Shown: positions 43,102 to 53,892, numbered from the stretch's first letter. The stretch: 64,000 nt of DNA from Symbiodinium kawagutii (GCA_009767595.1 VSDK01027144.1:166177-230176); one strand, 5' to 3'. Program-made: numbers and translations. The notes: generated by a model from the sequence alone, not told the origin.

Positions 43102-46100
43102 GCAATGAACCGTCAATAGCTGGCATCTACCATCAACAGCTACTAACAGCCCCCATGTTTTTCGCCAGCAAAGGGGTGGTGGTTTCAACCGCTTCAGCTG
43201 GACCGCTGGGGTCCTTGCGGTCTGTGGCACCGGAAGTTTAGGGTGAGATGCTTTGAGCTGCTTGACTCGGGTAGTCGGGTCAGCTTCCATATGGTTTGTA
43301 TGTCTAGATTTGCAATGTTTAGGCAAATTTATGTTAAGATAAATCAAGACACGCGTTTTTCTTTAAATGGATGTTTAAACCTAGGAAAATGGCTTGAAAT
43401 TTGTGAATGGTGCAGCTGCCCTGGGTAATGATGGCCCCAACTCCCTTGGGATCACCCGGAACAGTTCCCTGTGGGTGAACGGGTTATCCTCTTGGGTGCA
43501 GGTATGCTTTCCAGTCGGCTTCACGCTTGTATCTCCTCACCGACTTTTTCGGTCAGCAGCTCAGAGGTGCATGATGAGTTCATCGGCTAGTGATCATGAG
43601 AGTATGTTTATGGTCAATGATGGTTAAAGATGGTGAATCAATGACGAATAACGATGCTCAAAGATGGTTCATGATGGTTAAATGATGGTTAGTGAAAACC
43701 ATTGACACGCGTTAATACCATTAATTATGATGGTTAATAATGCTTAAAGATGGTTCATGATGGTTCGTGATGATTAATCATGGTTTATGATTCGTGATTA
43801 GTGATACTTGATAGTAGATAGTGGTTTGCATATGATCTGTTGGGCACTTAAATAATATGTTTCAGGCATTTTTTGGACAAGCTCAACGTGATGCATGGCA
43901 CCGACAAACATGGGCAGAACATGACAAGAATTCCGCACGGTTGTTCATTGAACATTCATCGCTTTCAAAGAAAGCCCTAAGGGCAGAACATGGACCACGA
44001 AAGCATTGGTCCATCATTCATTGTCAGCTAACCTTGATCACCAACAATCATTCCAGGGTTGATAGTCATCAAACAGCACATAGGGTTTATCAATGTTTAT
44101 CAGCCATTCACGACTTGTTGATCAAGACGATAGGAATTACCAGAGAAGATAATCACTATTTATTCACTCATACCAACAAAGATCGATCATTTTTTACACA
44201 CCAATTGTTGTGCTTCACGATGGGCCACTCGTTCACCAGGGGTAACCAGTGCTACCCCTTGAAAGGGCTAGCGATTTGGAGCTACCAGGAGTGCTGTAAC
44301 CAATATTGGTGTTTGACAATGATTTTTAATTGAATTAGTCATGCACCACAAATCTTATGAATAGAATTTAATAAACATATTGTGAATAATGATCAACGAT
44401 GTCAGCAATCAATCAACAACAACCAAATTTTTGTTGATCAAAACTCATCAGTAACTCATTAGCATTGCCCACTTAGTGATCATCATCAACCATCACATCG
44501 CCAGCCCAAGAGTTTTGTGAACCACCTAGTCATTGAGACAATCATCAAATCATCGGATCTCGCTAACCCTAACCATCTCGCCAACCCTAAGCATCACACC
44601 ACCAAGCCCTATTACCATCAGGACTGGCTCAAATTTGTGCACCAACTAGCGACTCATCATCACCCCTGACCTCACATGGCCCCAAGCCGCCCTTGGTTCA
44701 CCCAGACCCACACCGCCACGCCGCCAGCTGCGGGTCGCGTCCCAGGTGGTGGAGAACTGCTGGAGCACATCCGGCGCTTGGGACGCTTCACGGAGACCCA
44801 AGCGAGGTTCTTCGTGGCAGAGGCCCGGGTGGGGCCCGGGTGGGGCCGGGCGCGGGGTTGGAGAGGCTGGGGATGGCTGGGAGGCTGGGGAGGCTGGGGC
44901 CCTGGGGTTCGGTCAGAGATGAGGTGGTGGGGACCATGATGACATGGATCTTTGGGCACCACTAAGCAGGAGCCACTGAGCTGTCAACCATTTCTGAGTC
45001 ACTCAGCAAGTGTGTGTGGTTGATCTTAGTATTTCTCAATCAGCCACTATCAACCATGACCCAGAATCAACCATTGTCACCAGCAAACATGAGCGAACAA
45101 AAGGATGGATTGGTTCATGTTACTCAATTATTGCACTTGCAGGTCACAGAACATTTCCAATCAGGGCAATCTGATTGATTGTCATTGGCAAATCTATTTC
45201 CTAATCATCAATTGACCTAATCCTGTAGGGTCTAAGTGACCGGTCAGCCTTGACAAACTGCGAGCCGTTTCTCAGCAGCTGATGATTTCCGGGCGACGCA
45301 GGTCTCGCTGGGTTTGGAATATCTGCACGACAAAGGAATTTGTCATCGAGACCTGAAGTCCGGGGAACCTAGAGGAGGTCGAGCTTGGATGTGCACCCGC
45401 GAGCCGGCCAGTGGTCACAGCTCCCATGATTTCTCGGGGTTAGTTCAGCTACCTTGTAGGGGTGCAACCAACTATGGTCACAGTGAACTAACCCCAGCTG
45501 CACATCCAAGTAGCAACGATGATGGCTGGGATTCTTAGGGCTTCCCCCTGGGAGATCACTCCATGAGTTCTATAGCCCTATAAGGTGTGTGAACTGAGGC
45601 CCATAAACCCGATGTTGCTTTCATAGAGTGTCAACCCTCTGTGATGTGAGACTAATGGTCACTGACTCAATGACTAATGGAATTTGTTGGTTCCACAGCT
45701 GACCATTTGACTTCAATGATTACCGCTCGTGCGTTGGTTCACCATGAAGATGTTTGGTTGCATAGACCTGATGGTTCATGAAAGTTGTTTTCATACAAGG
45801 TGGGCCCCGTCTCACCAGCTTTAAGTTGGAGTAGTTCACGTTTGGGCAACTACCAGTCATGGTAGATATCAGTAGCTTGATCAATGGCCCTATAAACCAG
45901 GTTATAACATGCCCACCTCGTAGAGTTATGGATGCGAATGTTGACCGTTTGATTTTCAATGTTCAATAATGGTTGAGAATATTTAAAGATCAGGACTGAT
46001 GGCAAAATTTCATTGGTAAGGTATGAAATGTCTTCAAACATGATGGTGATGATCTCATCGATGCCACTACGTCTTGGATTGTCAATATTAAATAATCATC

Positions 46101-49100
46101 AATTACTCAACATCATTTTCCTTCATCGTTCAACCATCATTTTCCATCATCATTAACCAACACATCAGCCATTAAACAGCATCATTTAAGCACCAGTTCA
46201 CTATCACATCATCATTAACCAACTCATCATTCCCGGTCACTCATCATCATCACCAACCATGACCCATCACTAAGCATGACGATAAGGCTGTGGGTCAAAA
46301 CCCTGTACACCTGGTTCCCCTATTATTAGCCGTTGTATTCCCTATTATTGCTGGTCATTATCCCCCATTATTGGTTGGTTGATATTGACCCATAGCCATA
46401 ATTATAGTTGGTATATATCCCCACATAATTGTTGGTTATCATATCCCCTAGGTTTAGCCTCACTTTGCTAACTAAGCACGATTATACAAGCACCGATGAA
46501 CCATGCAATCTACCTGTTGATGCCACCTCACACGGCGCACCTGCCACCTAAGGCCGGAAAACGTGCTTCTGGATATAGATGGCCATGTCAGGCCAGTTGG
46601 AGCAGTGGTCCCATTTGTTGCTTCAGGGTAGTTTAGGTTGGTTGGTTGAGGTTGGTGAAGGTTGGTTTAAGGGTGGTTGACTGTTGGTGCTGGTTGGTGA
46701 AGTTTGGTTGGTTGAGGGTGGTTCTGAGGATGGTAAGGTGGCCGGCTGGCTGGAGGTTAAGGTTGATCGAGGATGAGAAACAAGATTGATATCCACCAAT
46801 GAGGGGCAACCGATCACAATTTCACCAACAAGTGATTAATGGAGTGGCAGTCGACCAGAACCGATGCTTTGCCCAAGCGTCAGAAACGATCATTGACCAT
46901 CTATCATCACCTGCAACCATGATAAGTCCACCATCAGCCTGAACTATCAACAAACAGCCATCACACACCCTTCATAATCGAGCATCAGCCATCATTATCC
47001 ATCATTCCCCGTTCATCAATCATCATCGATCAAGCCAACCATCACTCAACCATGAATCAACCATGGAGCAACCATCGACCATCACTCCATCATTCATCAA
47101 CCATTCGCCATGAGTGCCTCCTGCAGCCAGCGATCAGCCACCAGCAGTGGCCATCACCACCCATCATTCGACCTGGCAGTTGCCCCGGGGTCCTTCTCGA
47201 AGGCTGACGGATTTCGGACTTGCAAAGATGGGCCTCCGCAACTGAGCTGGAAATGCGCGAAGCGGTCGCACGGTAACGGTTCAACGGTAGCTGGCCCATG
47301 GCCTTCCTTGCTGGCTTTAGCCATGGGTTAGAGCTTGGGCAAAATTTCCGGTGGATCACGCGTTATGATGGGTGGACCATGCTTAACGCTGGGTTCTGAT
47401 GGTTTATGAAGGTGAATGATGGTCAAGTGATGCTGATTAATAGTTGATTTGCTGGTTCTTGGGCAATGCTGAATGATGGCTGCTTATGAGTGATGATTGA
47501 TCATGGTTGCAGATTGTGAATCATGGTTTCTGATGGTTCTTAACGACTAGTAAGGGTTGAGAAGGCGTTTTACGAGCGTTGCCGACAACAAATGCCCAAC
47601 AACCTCTATGATGCGCAATTCATACATTCCAGTTTTCTGTGCAGTTTGCAGCGTTGTCCGTTTGCAGTGACCGGCCAGCAAATACCAAGCTTTAGAATTG
47701 ATGATGATTTTTCAACCACTATCCTTGGTGGATTTCAGCCATCCCCTTAAGTCTTTAGTGTTTTTGTGTACAGCGGTAATCCCCACTGAACCACTCAAAG
47801 TTAGACTTTGAGCAGGGGATCAGACAGCCACTCAGTATCCACAATATTACATATAGATCGAACAGGTGCTATCAACCACAATCTGAAGTTGGTAGTGGAA
47901 ATCCCAACCACTGCCATAGTCAAGCATGAGCAGCCATTGTCAACTCTCTCGGATATGCATCCCTGCGACTGGAAACTGTTGCCATTCACCATGGGTGCCC
48001 TCTGGTAAACTAAGCTGGTAATAGAGAATCCACCATTTTTGATAGGAAACCCTGGGAAATCAGCTTAACATGGTGGATTCTCCATTGCCAGGTTAATTTA
48101 CCAGAGGGTACAAGGGGTGAGTTCACCAATTTCACCTTCCAAGGGCTCCATGGTCTTCCAGGGCACCTGATTCCATCCTGGATCTGCGAATCTGTGGCGA
48201 AGCAGCGCTGAGGTCAAAATCTCACGTCGACCATGTGTGGCACGCCGGAATATTTACCACCAGAGGCTGGTGGGCTTGGTGTGGGGCCAAATCTCTGAAG
48301 ATGTTCCGTCGATGTGACAATTCTCATCTCCAACTGAGATGATTTACTGCAGAAAATGGTTCTTGTTACAGTTTGTTTCATACAAATTTATCACTCCTTA
48401 TGTTCACTTACTGTCATTGAGGCAGGTTTCGCTTTCCACTTAGTGCTTCAGTTTGATTTATGATCAAACCGATTGTGTAAGATCATCGGTTTTGGAGATC
48501 ATCTGATGTGAAAAAAACACACCACCTGAGAGGCCATTGGAAGCTGCCGCAAACACAGGTTAAGATTCATGTTGACCCAGGATGAAGCTAAACCCCAGGT
48601 TGATTAATTGGGAGGTGAGCATTTGAATGGAAAATCGAGGCAAACTTGGAGGATACACCCTATTAATCAACCAGGGGTTTATTAGTCCAGGGTTAACATT
48701 ACCAACCAGTATTGCAGCCGGTTGAAATCCATGAGCCACTTGCCCCTTGCTGTTGGTCTAGACGGTCTAGCATTGATCAGCGCAGGGGCCATTGCTTGCA
48801 AAGGATAATAAGTATGGCAAGGACTTTTGGCGACTCGCTGCGAGTCAAAACAAGTGTGCGAAGCGACAAGGAGGAGAATCAAACACTTTTCCATCATGAC
48901 AAATCATGAGACCTGGTCACACCCCTGTCCTGAGAATCAAACAAAAAGTCAAAACCTTTTCCTCTCCACATCTTTGGTCATTGCGACCCATCAGGACAGG
49001 GTGTGACTAGGTCTTTCCTAAGCGGTTTTGACCCAATGTGCGACCTGTGAAGTTTCCAGCGCACCGCAGGTGTTTAAGCGGCAGTCCTATGCTTGTGAAT

Positions 49101-52100
49101 TGGATTGGTCCGGCGCTCACGAGCTTGACAACTTGGGAGCGGCAGCTGGTCAAACAGGTTGCTGTAGCCTGGGTGGACGTCATCCCAGTGGCAGTGTTCA
49201 AAGAAGCTGCAGTAGCAGTAGTAAAATGTAGTAAAAGTACTTATTGATGAAGTTATAGAGTAGAAGCAGCAGCTGGAATACTATTGGTCGTTGTGGTTTC
49301 TGTGTGTTTGCTGGCTTGGTACGTGTAGTGTTTTTTTTGTGGTAATGGTATTGGTGGCAGCAGCAATTCTTCGTCTCATCGTTATTATTGTTGTTTGTTG
49401 ATGTTATGGGTTGTTGGTTGCTGGTTGCCGGTTGTTGGCCGTTGGACTTACTTGCGCTTGTCGCATGTCACTGTTGTTGTTGTTGCTGCTGGTGGTGCTG
49501 CTGCTCCTGCTATTTGCTTAGTCTCTATTGCATTTTATTCTGCTTACTTTGAGATAATCTACCCGGATCTTTTCGTGTTGTTGGTGGTTGCTGTGGTGGT
49601 GCTTTCGTGTTTTATCATACCAGTTGCTAGTATTGAATCAAAACCCTATGGTTTCGCGACAGTTACGCCGCTCAAGCGCTGTTCAGGGGCTCTTAATTCT
49701 GAGCAACAACATCGGTTGATCATTGGAAATATTGGTTTGGAGATGGATAGTAGCAGCTATGTGAATTGGTTCATGTGAGATCGGACATGATCAACTATTG
49801 AGGAGGGATCATCAAGGTAAGCTATGGTTGACGGGTTGAGACTACCCCCCCCAGTTAGTGAATAACAAGGGTAAGTAGCAGTTATGGTAGATATGGCTAC
49901 AGTCAAAAGGCTCATTAACAACTTATAAGCAAGGGGCACCACTCTGTAGTTGTCATATCCAGGTCAATAAAACGATAGTTGGTCATGGAATGCTCAAACT
50001 ACTGATGAGAGAAACAATAAGTTGGTTAATTATTCAAGAACTATTACTATATTAGTTGCTTACTCGTAAGTTTGTCCAACAAGTACTTGGCTTCTTAACC
50101 TGATGATCAACAAGTGAATTTTCGCTTGGACATTCATGACTTAACCGTGAGTTCCTAGTTGCTTAATTCAGAATCGTTCTTGGTCGGCATTTTCAGTTGG
50201 TCAACCCACTTTCTATCCTGGTCATAAGCTCCTCCAACTAATTGATTACTGCTAGTCAAACCTCATGACAAGTGGACCATAACTGCAGATCAGCCCATCC
50301 AACTGCTAGTCAAACCTCATGACAAGTCGACCACAACTGCAGATCAGCCCATCCAACTGCTAGTCAAACCTCATGACAAGTCGACCATAACTGGAGATCA
50401 GCCCATCTATGAGGTGGTCTCTGTTGGCTCCACAACGGGACCCCATGGTGTCCCCGGGGTGTCCCTTGGTTCGCCCTCATCAGGTGGTCCTGCGGGGTGC
50501 TGATGTTCGAAATGCTCGAGGGCAGACCCCCCTTCCGCGATCCCAACGAAAGCAGGCGGAGCGGAGCCGGGCTGAGCGGCTGAGCGGCTCGGGCGACGGT
50601 GCCAGTGGATGGCTTGCTGAGGGGTGCTCATGGACCATGAGCTATAAGTCAAAGATAAGTCATCAACGATAAGGGGTAGATACTCATCAACTATAGACCA
50701 TAGTAATTGTTGATGATAAGTAATCAACTACAAAAGTCATCAACAGATTCGTAACCATAAGCAATGGTTGACTCTGTGTTTGCCCGCTCTGCTCCCCCAC
50801 CCTGCCGCTGGATAGCTACCAGACATGGGGGCATGCACCCGGGGCAACCGGCTCTTAAGGGCTGCTCACACGCAAATCAAGCTGACTGAGAGCTGGTTCT
50901 TGAGTATCATCCATAGCAATTCACCATCCAACTTCTACCAGCATTGTCTGGATGGATTACAGCTACTACCCTGGCTTTTGTTCGATTTTTGGGATATGAT
51001 TGATTCGATGGATTTACCATTTTTCGCCACTAAAGCCATTAGACTTTTAGCAAAGGATCTAGTTGAGCCACCAAGTTGTGGATCGATAGGACAAAAAGTG
51101 CCCCGAGTTCAGCATGGATGCTGGTCGTGGACATTCACCTGGCACAGTGTGCCGGAAGGTCCAGCAGGAGGTTCAATGCCTTGAGAGGACTTTGCGATGC
51201 AAAGAATTTGATTTTGAGCACATTGAAACAGAATATGATTGTTTTTTTTTTTTAATTCAAATAATTTAATTTTGTTTTTCTTAGATGGGGGGGCACCTCT
51301 TAAACAGCCTAGGAAATTGCAATTTTCACGGTTTCAGTGACATGGAGACCCAACATTCACGGAATAGTTATGTTTTCTATTGGCCATGGAAATTTGTAAT
51401 TTGGAAAGTACCATGTTTACCTCTGTTAGTTCATTGATTTCTACAGTGGAAGATAGAAAATCAAAAGACTTTGCCCACCCTAGAGTCATCTCCAATCTTC
51501 AGATGATGAGTCAGCAAGTGTGCAAATGACCATGCATTTATATTTCAGTCTGGCCACACTGGTTGGAAGCCTGGTATACATTGTTCATGTGTGTCAAACT
51601 CGATCCTATAAATCTCAAGTAAAAAGAACACGCTTTTTTGTGAAGACGGAACATGTGCCTGCGGGTCAATACCCTCTACCCCTAGCGAACATTTCACCAA
51701 AATATTGCTGATTCGGATGTATCTTTTCATTTTGGCAATCGCTCAGATACTGAAATTATTCGATTCTGGCTATTGGCTTGAGGCCGATTGTTGAAATAAA
51801 CCCGAAACAACTTGGGGGAGACGTGGGGGAGATTCTACTGTCTTTTCCAGTGAGAAATTCTTGGCACCGCCGATCAGTCATCATCAATATGTTTTGCTAC
51901 CGGACTTCCCTGTAGCCCTTCAACCCGGCAGGTCAATTCCCAGCCCCCCCATGGATGCAAATCACTGCTTGCAAGAGGTGACAACCACCATGGATGCAGG
52001 GGAACCAACCCTCAAGGGCCTTCAGAACCGATGGAGTTACCATGTGGCAGTGAGTCAAAACCCTGCACCCCTGCTTCCCCTATCATTAATCTCTGGTTTC

Positions 52101-53341
52101 CTTATGAGTTTGTTGGTGAACTTATCCCTTTCAGTTGGTTGGTTGATATTCACCCAGCTCGCCATGTAAGAGAACCTGCGACCATCCCAGCGGCCGGATC
52201 TTCGGTCCCGGGAGGCTGTTTCAGCTGATCATGGACGGCCGCTTCCGATTTGAGTTTGTTGCCGCCTCAGTGTGACGGTGAGCGATTTGGCTATGGGTCA
52301 ATATTAATGAACCAGTAACGATGGAGAATTAACAACTAACCAACTATAGGGAAAATAGTGGTTGAGGAGATGGGGGATATTAATATTAAACAACCAACTA
52401 ATGGGGGATTTCCACCAACAAAACTATAGGGAAAGTAGTGGTTGATGATAGGGAACCAGGGGTACGGGGTTTTGATCCACAGCCATTTGAAGGTTTGATG
52501 GGAAGGCGTTCGCCCAAGTGGAGGGTGAATCCCAATGCCGCCCTGGGATTGGTGTTGGTTGTTTTTATGGTTGGTTGAAGTTGTTGACTTGGTTGGCTTC
52601 TTTCGTGTAAAATGTGGCTTGAATCCAGCTGGCAGGCGCAAGTCATGCAGACTTATGGCCGCTGAATGAAAGGAAATGCTTCTTTCGTGCTTTTTTGATG
52701 GTTTGTTGATGTTTGCCGGTTTATTCTGTAAAGAAGGCCTGTTGTTGGTTGTGGTTTTTGTTGGTTGTACGTTGATTCCTGCTATAAGGATTACTATTAC
52801 CATCACCGACCTTTGTTTTTGACGGTTACTAACTCCTTTACCGACTCTTTCAATGCACCCTGGCTACAATGGTTTTTGTTGTTGGTTATTCTCCCTTATA
52901 GTTATATAGATTCAACTGATTCAACTGTCCATCCCCTTGTAGTTATGGCTTGTGGGCAGTGTTCACCATCATTAACCACCCATTAACCACCTGTTGACCA
53001 CCCAATCAACCAACAACCACCTGTCCAAATATCCACCTCTTAACCACCAGCCAACCCTTCCAACCAACCAACCTTGGTGAGGGCTGGGGCTGGAGGGGGG
53101 TGGGGGTTGGGTGGGTGGGTTGAGGGGTGGGTATACATGGAGTAGGGTTAAGGTAGCCCTACTCGACCAACAGCTGGGGGTTCAACAGCTGTACATCCCA
53201 CGTCAGATAGAAAAACTATCCCCAGCTATGGCAGTGGCCAACCGAAGCAGCGAACACCAGCGATCCGCTGCAGGCTGCCAGCTGGCTTTCCAGCATCGAT
53301 TGGGATTTGACGTTGAAGCTGGGCTTACAACCCCCATTCAG
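36772..53341 (+). CDS. AGC-family Ser/Thr protein kinase, at least 16 small exons
   Basis: Exons found at 36772-36804, 38210-38263, 39153-39227, 39762-39809, 40963-41008, 41917-41963, 44746-44822, 45302-45357, 46553-46591, 47203-47231, 48213-48265, 49070-49107, 50484-50555, 52215-52253 and 53235-53341. Joined in phase they give, in order, IGKGTFGRVYLV (glycine loop), LLAMKVLKKS (ATP-binding Lys), ITERKVLRS (alpha-C Glu), NHPFVARL, GGELLEHIRR, HRDLK|PENVLLD (catalytic loop), RLTDFGLAKM, MCGTPEYLPPE (activation loop to APE), DWWSCGVLMFEMLEG, RPPFRDPNE and SIDWDLTLKLGLQPPF. This order and the IDW-PPF ending are diagnostic of AGC kinases (Akt/S6K/PKA/PKG group). The subfamily is not decided. Missing: the exon with the hinge (about 15 residues before GGEL), an exon of the lower C-lobe, and the C-terminal hydrophobic motif. 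About half of the introns begin with GC. The upstream limit is unknown. Confidence 0.92.
37250..37521. repeat. GAT/ATG trinucleotide and hexamer arrays
   Basis: TGATGA, GGTGAT and GGATGAT runs in succession. Open readings through it (poly-Ser and Pro-Ser on the reverse strand) are artefacts. Confidence 0.95.
38210..38263 (+). CDS. Kinase exon: EADF lead-in to the catalytic domain
   Basis: The frame reads ATPSEAHSPQRIREADF plus two bases completing E in the next exon. 'x-DFEFL' directly before the glycine loop is the standard AGC entry. GT donor at 38264. Confidence 0.85.
38476..38685. mobile_element. Two adjacent family B inverted-repeat elements
   Basis: Copy one about 38476-38579 (GGTTTCTCAAGTCATAGGGG ... 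CCCCTATTGTGAGAGAAACC); copy two about 38587-38685 (GGTTTCTCAAGTCATTGGGG ... ACCCCTATTTTGAGAAAG). A third partial end lies at 38440-38468. Confidence 0.65.
39153..39227 (+). CDS. Kinase exon: glycine-rich loop
   Basis: The joined reading is EFLQCIGKGTFGRVYLVRKR, followed by DDSSQ. GxGxxGxV binds ATP phosphates. GC donor (cgcaaag|gcgggg). Confidence 0.92.
39453..39549. mobile_element. Family B short inverted-repeat element
   Basis: GTTTCTGAAAATGGGGTACC on the left, GGTTCCCAATTTTGAGAAAC on the right, about 97 bp. Confidence 0.65.
39762..39809 (+). CDS. Kinase exon: ATP-binding lysine
   Basis: LLAMKVLKKSRIGDS; the Lys of AMKVLKK is the VAIK lysine. GT donor at 39810. Confidence 0.92.
40963..41008 (+). 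CDS. Kinase exon: alpha-C helix
   Basis: RRAEYVITERKVLRS; the Glu of TERKVL is the alpha-C salt-bridge Glu. The GT donor at 41009 gives phase 0. Confidence 0.88.
41917..41963 (+). CDS. Kinase exon: NHPFVARL
   Basis: ANHPFVARL is the HPF-(I/V)-L segment after alpha-C. The end is uncertain: a GC donor at 41946 after RL, or a GT donor at 41964 after PSASY. Both leave two bases. Confidence 0.75.
42475..42571. mobile_element. Family B short inverted-repeat element
   Basis: GGTTTCTCAAAATGTGGAA on the left, GGGGACCCCTATTACTAAAG then AAACC on the right. It directly precedes the large CAT/CAC array. Confidence 0.6.
42602..43103. repeat. 500-bp CAT/CAC trinucleotide array
   Basis: Alternating blocks of CAT and CAC units, with block-level duplications (the CACCGCCACCATCACCACCA block twice near 42650-42720). 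All forward frames are open; not a gene. Confidence 0.97.
44746..44822 (+). CDS. Kinase exon: GGELLEHI to FVAE
   Basis: GGELLEHIRRLGRFTETQ then ARFFVAE, i.e. alpha-D and alpha-E of an AGC kinase. GC donor at 44823. The hinge exon upstream is not found. Confidence 0.92.
45302..45357 (+). CDS. Kinase exon: YLHDKGICHRDLK (catalytic loop, first half)
   Basis: VSLGLEYLHDKGICHRDL plus two bases of Lys. The GT donor at 45358 splits the Lys codon of HRDLK. The reading past the donor (SGEPR) breaks the motif, confirming the splice. Confidence 0.95.
45382..45513. mobile_element. Family A element 24 bp after a kinase donor
   Basis: The left end is GCTTGGATGTGCACCC and the right end CAGCTGCACATCCAAGTAG, about 132 bp. 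It begins 24 bp after the GT donor of the HRDLK exon and shares an internal GGTTAGTTCAGCTACCTT word with the copy at 11795. Confidence 0.7.
46286..46397. mobile_element. Family D repeat
   Basis: Begins GGCTGTGGGTCAAAACCC and ends GATATTGACCCATAGCC, with a CCCCTATTATT-rich interior. Other copies lie at 52049-52157 (same orientation) and 52288-52495 (reverse). Confidence 0.55.
46553..46591 (+). CDS. Kinase micro-exon: PENVLLDIDGHV
   Basis: A 39-nt exon completing HRDLK-PENVLLDIDGHV. The metal-binding Asn is in PEN. The acceptor taag|g and GC donor at 46592 both fit phase. Confidence 0.93.
47203..47231 (+). CDS. Kinase micro-exon: LTDFGLAKM
   Basis: A 29-nt exon with the DFG metal-binding motif. 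GC donor at 47232; the continuing frame meets a stop 17 bases on, so splicing is needed. Confidence 0.92.
47997..48110. mobile_element. Family C hairpin element
   Basis: About 114 bp folding on itself: CCCTCTGGTAAACTAAGC pairs with GGTTAATTTACCAGAGGG, and AGAGAATCCACCAT with ATGGTGGATTCTCC. It lies about 100 bp before the activation-loop exon. Confidence 0.7.
48213..48265 (+). CDS. Kinase exon: activation loop TMCGTPEYLPPE
   Basis: GQNLTSTMCGTPEYLPPE; the Thr of STMCGT is in the position phosphorylated by PDK1 in AGC kinases. GC donor at 48266. Confidence 0.94.
49070..49107 (+). CDS. Kinase micro-exon: VFKRQSYACELDW
   Basis: 38 nt; follows PPE to give PPE-VFKRQSY, then the Asp of DWW. The GT donor at 49108 splits a Trp codon. 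Confidence 0.9.
50248..50407. repeat. Three tandem 54-bp repeats before a kinase exon
   Basis: Units start ACTGCTAGTCAAACCTCATG at 50248, 50302 and 50356 and end CAGCCCATC. They stop about 75 bp before the acceptor of the DWWSCG exon. Confidence 0.92.
50484..50555 (+). CDS. Kinase exon: WSCGVLMFEMLEGRPPF
   Basis: WWSCGVLMFEMLEGRPPF then RDPNES: alpha-F and the alpha-F/G loop. The GC donor at 50556 gives a two-base remainder that joins the next exon as Arg. Confidence 0.94.
52049..52495. mobile_element. Inverted pair of family D repeats flanking a kinase micro-exon
   Basis: 52049-52157 (TGAGTCAAAACCCTGCACCC ... TTGATATTCACCC) and 52288-52495 (GGCTATGGGTCAATATT ... GGGGTTTTGATCCACAGCC) are in opposite orientation around the 39-nt exon at 52215. 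The transcript could fold with the exon in the loop. Confidence 0.5.
52215..52253 (+). CDS. Kinase micro-exon: LFQLIMDGRFRF
   Basis: 39 nt, alpha-G (LF--I--G-F-F). GT donor at 52254. It is flanked on both sides by oppositely oriented family D repeats. Confidence 0.88.
   Translation, partial: AVSADHGRPLPI
53235..53341 (+). CDS. Kinase exon: WLSSIDWDLTLKLGLQPPF
   Basis: The IDW-----L-PPF signature at the end of AGC catalytic domains. The start could be 53274 (after ctgcag) rather than 53235. GC donor at 53342. An exon for the preceding A-DL---LL--DP--RLG segment is missing. The C-terminal tail is not seen before the retroelement begins. Confidence 0.85.
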
Positions 53342-53892
53342 GCGAGCTGATGCGAGAGGCGTTGGGAGTTTGGCAGGGGCGGGCCCCGCTGAAAACCAGC
53401 GGCCCTACAGTAGTGGTTGGGTGAGTTCACTGGGCTAAGCAGCTAGCCAGTTGTAAGTTTGGCAGATCTCCAGACATCCAGCTCACCAGATAGAAGTTTC
53501 TCCAACATTTGTTGGTGCCTTGCAGTCGTAGGTGTTTGAGATCAAGGGACAGCCCAGTGTGTTCCCTTCCAAACCCGAGCGGTGGGCTTCCTCCCTGCCG
53601 CGGGCGCTTGCCATAGCGGGCGCTTTGGACCTTGCGTGTGGTAAGGCACGCTTGGTCGCTGGATTGTGGATGCCTTTGTGGCTGATCTTGCTCTTTGGGG
53701 TCTTCCTTGTCGAGGGCAACGGCACTTACGGTTGGACAGCGTCGAGCTTCTCGGCGCAAACGAGCGAAAGCTCGTCGCCTGTGGTACTTGCACAGCCGGG
53801 GGTTTGTCCGGCTGCAGGGGCAACAGTTGCGTCAAATCGCAGCTACGCTGGCAACACATCACAGCAGAGACCTGTCCTTCTTGAAGACCATC

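Noticed and set aside
42560..43241. Poly-His, poly-Met and Thr/Ile-rich frames of 160-220 residues
   Set aside because: Translations of the CAT/CAC array on both strands.
43857..44333. 158-residue open frame starting MFQAFFGQAQRD
   Set aside because: No family resemblance, AT-rich, in a kinase intron; no splice or composition support.
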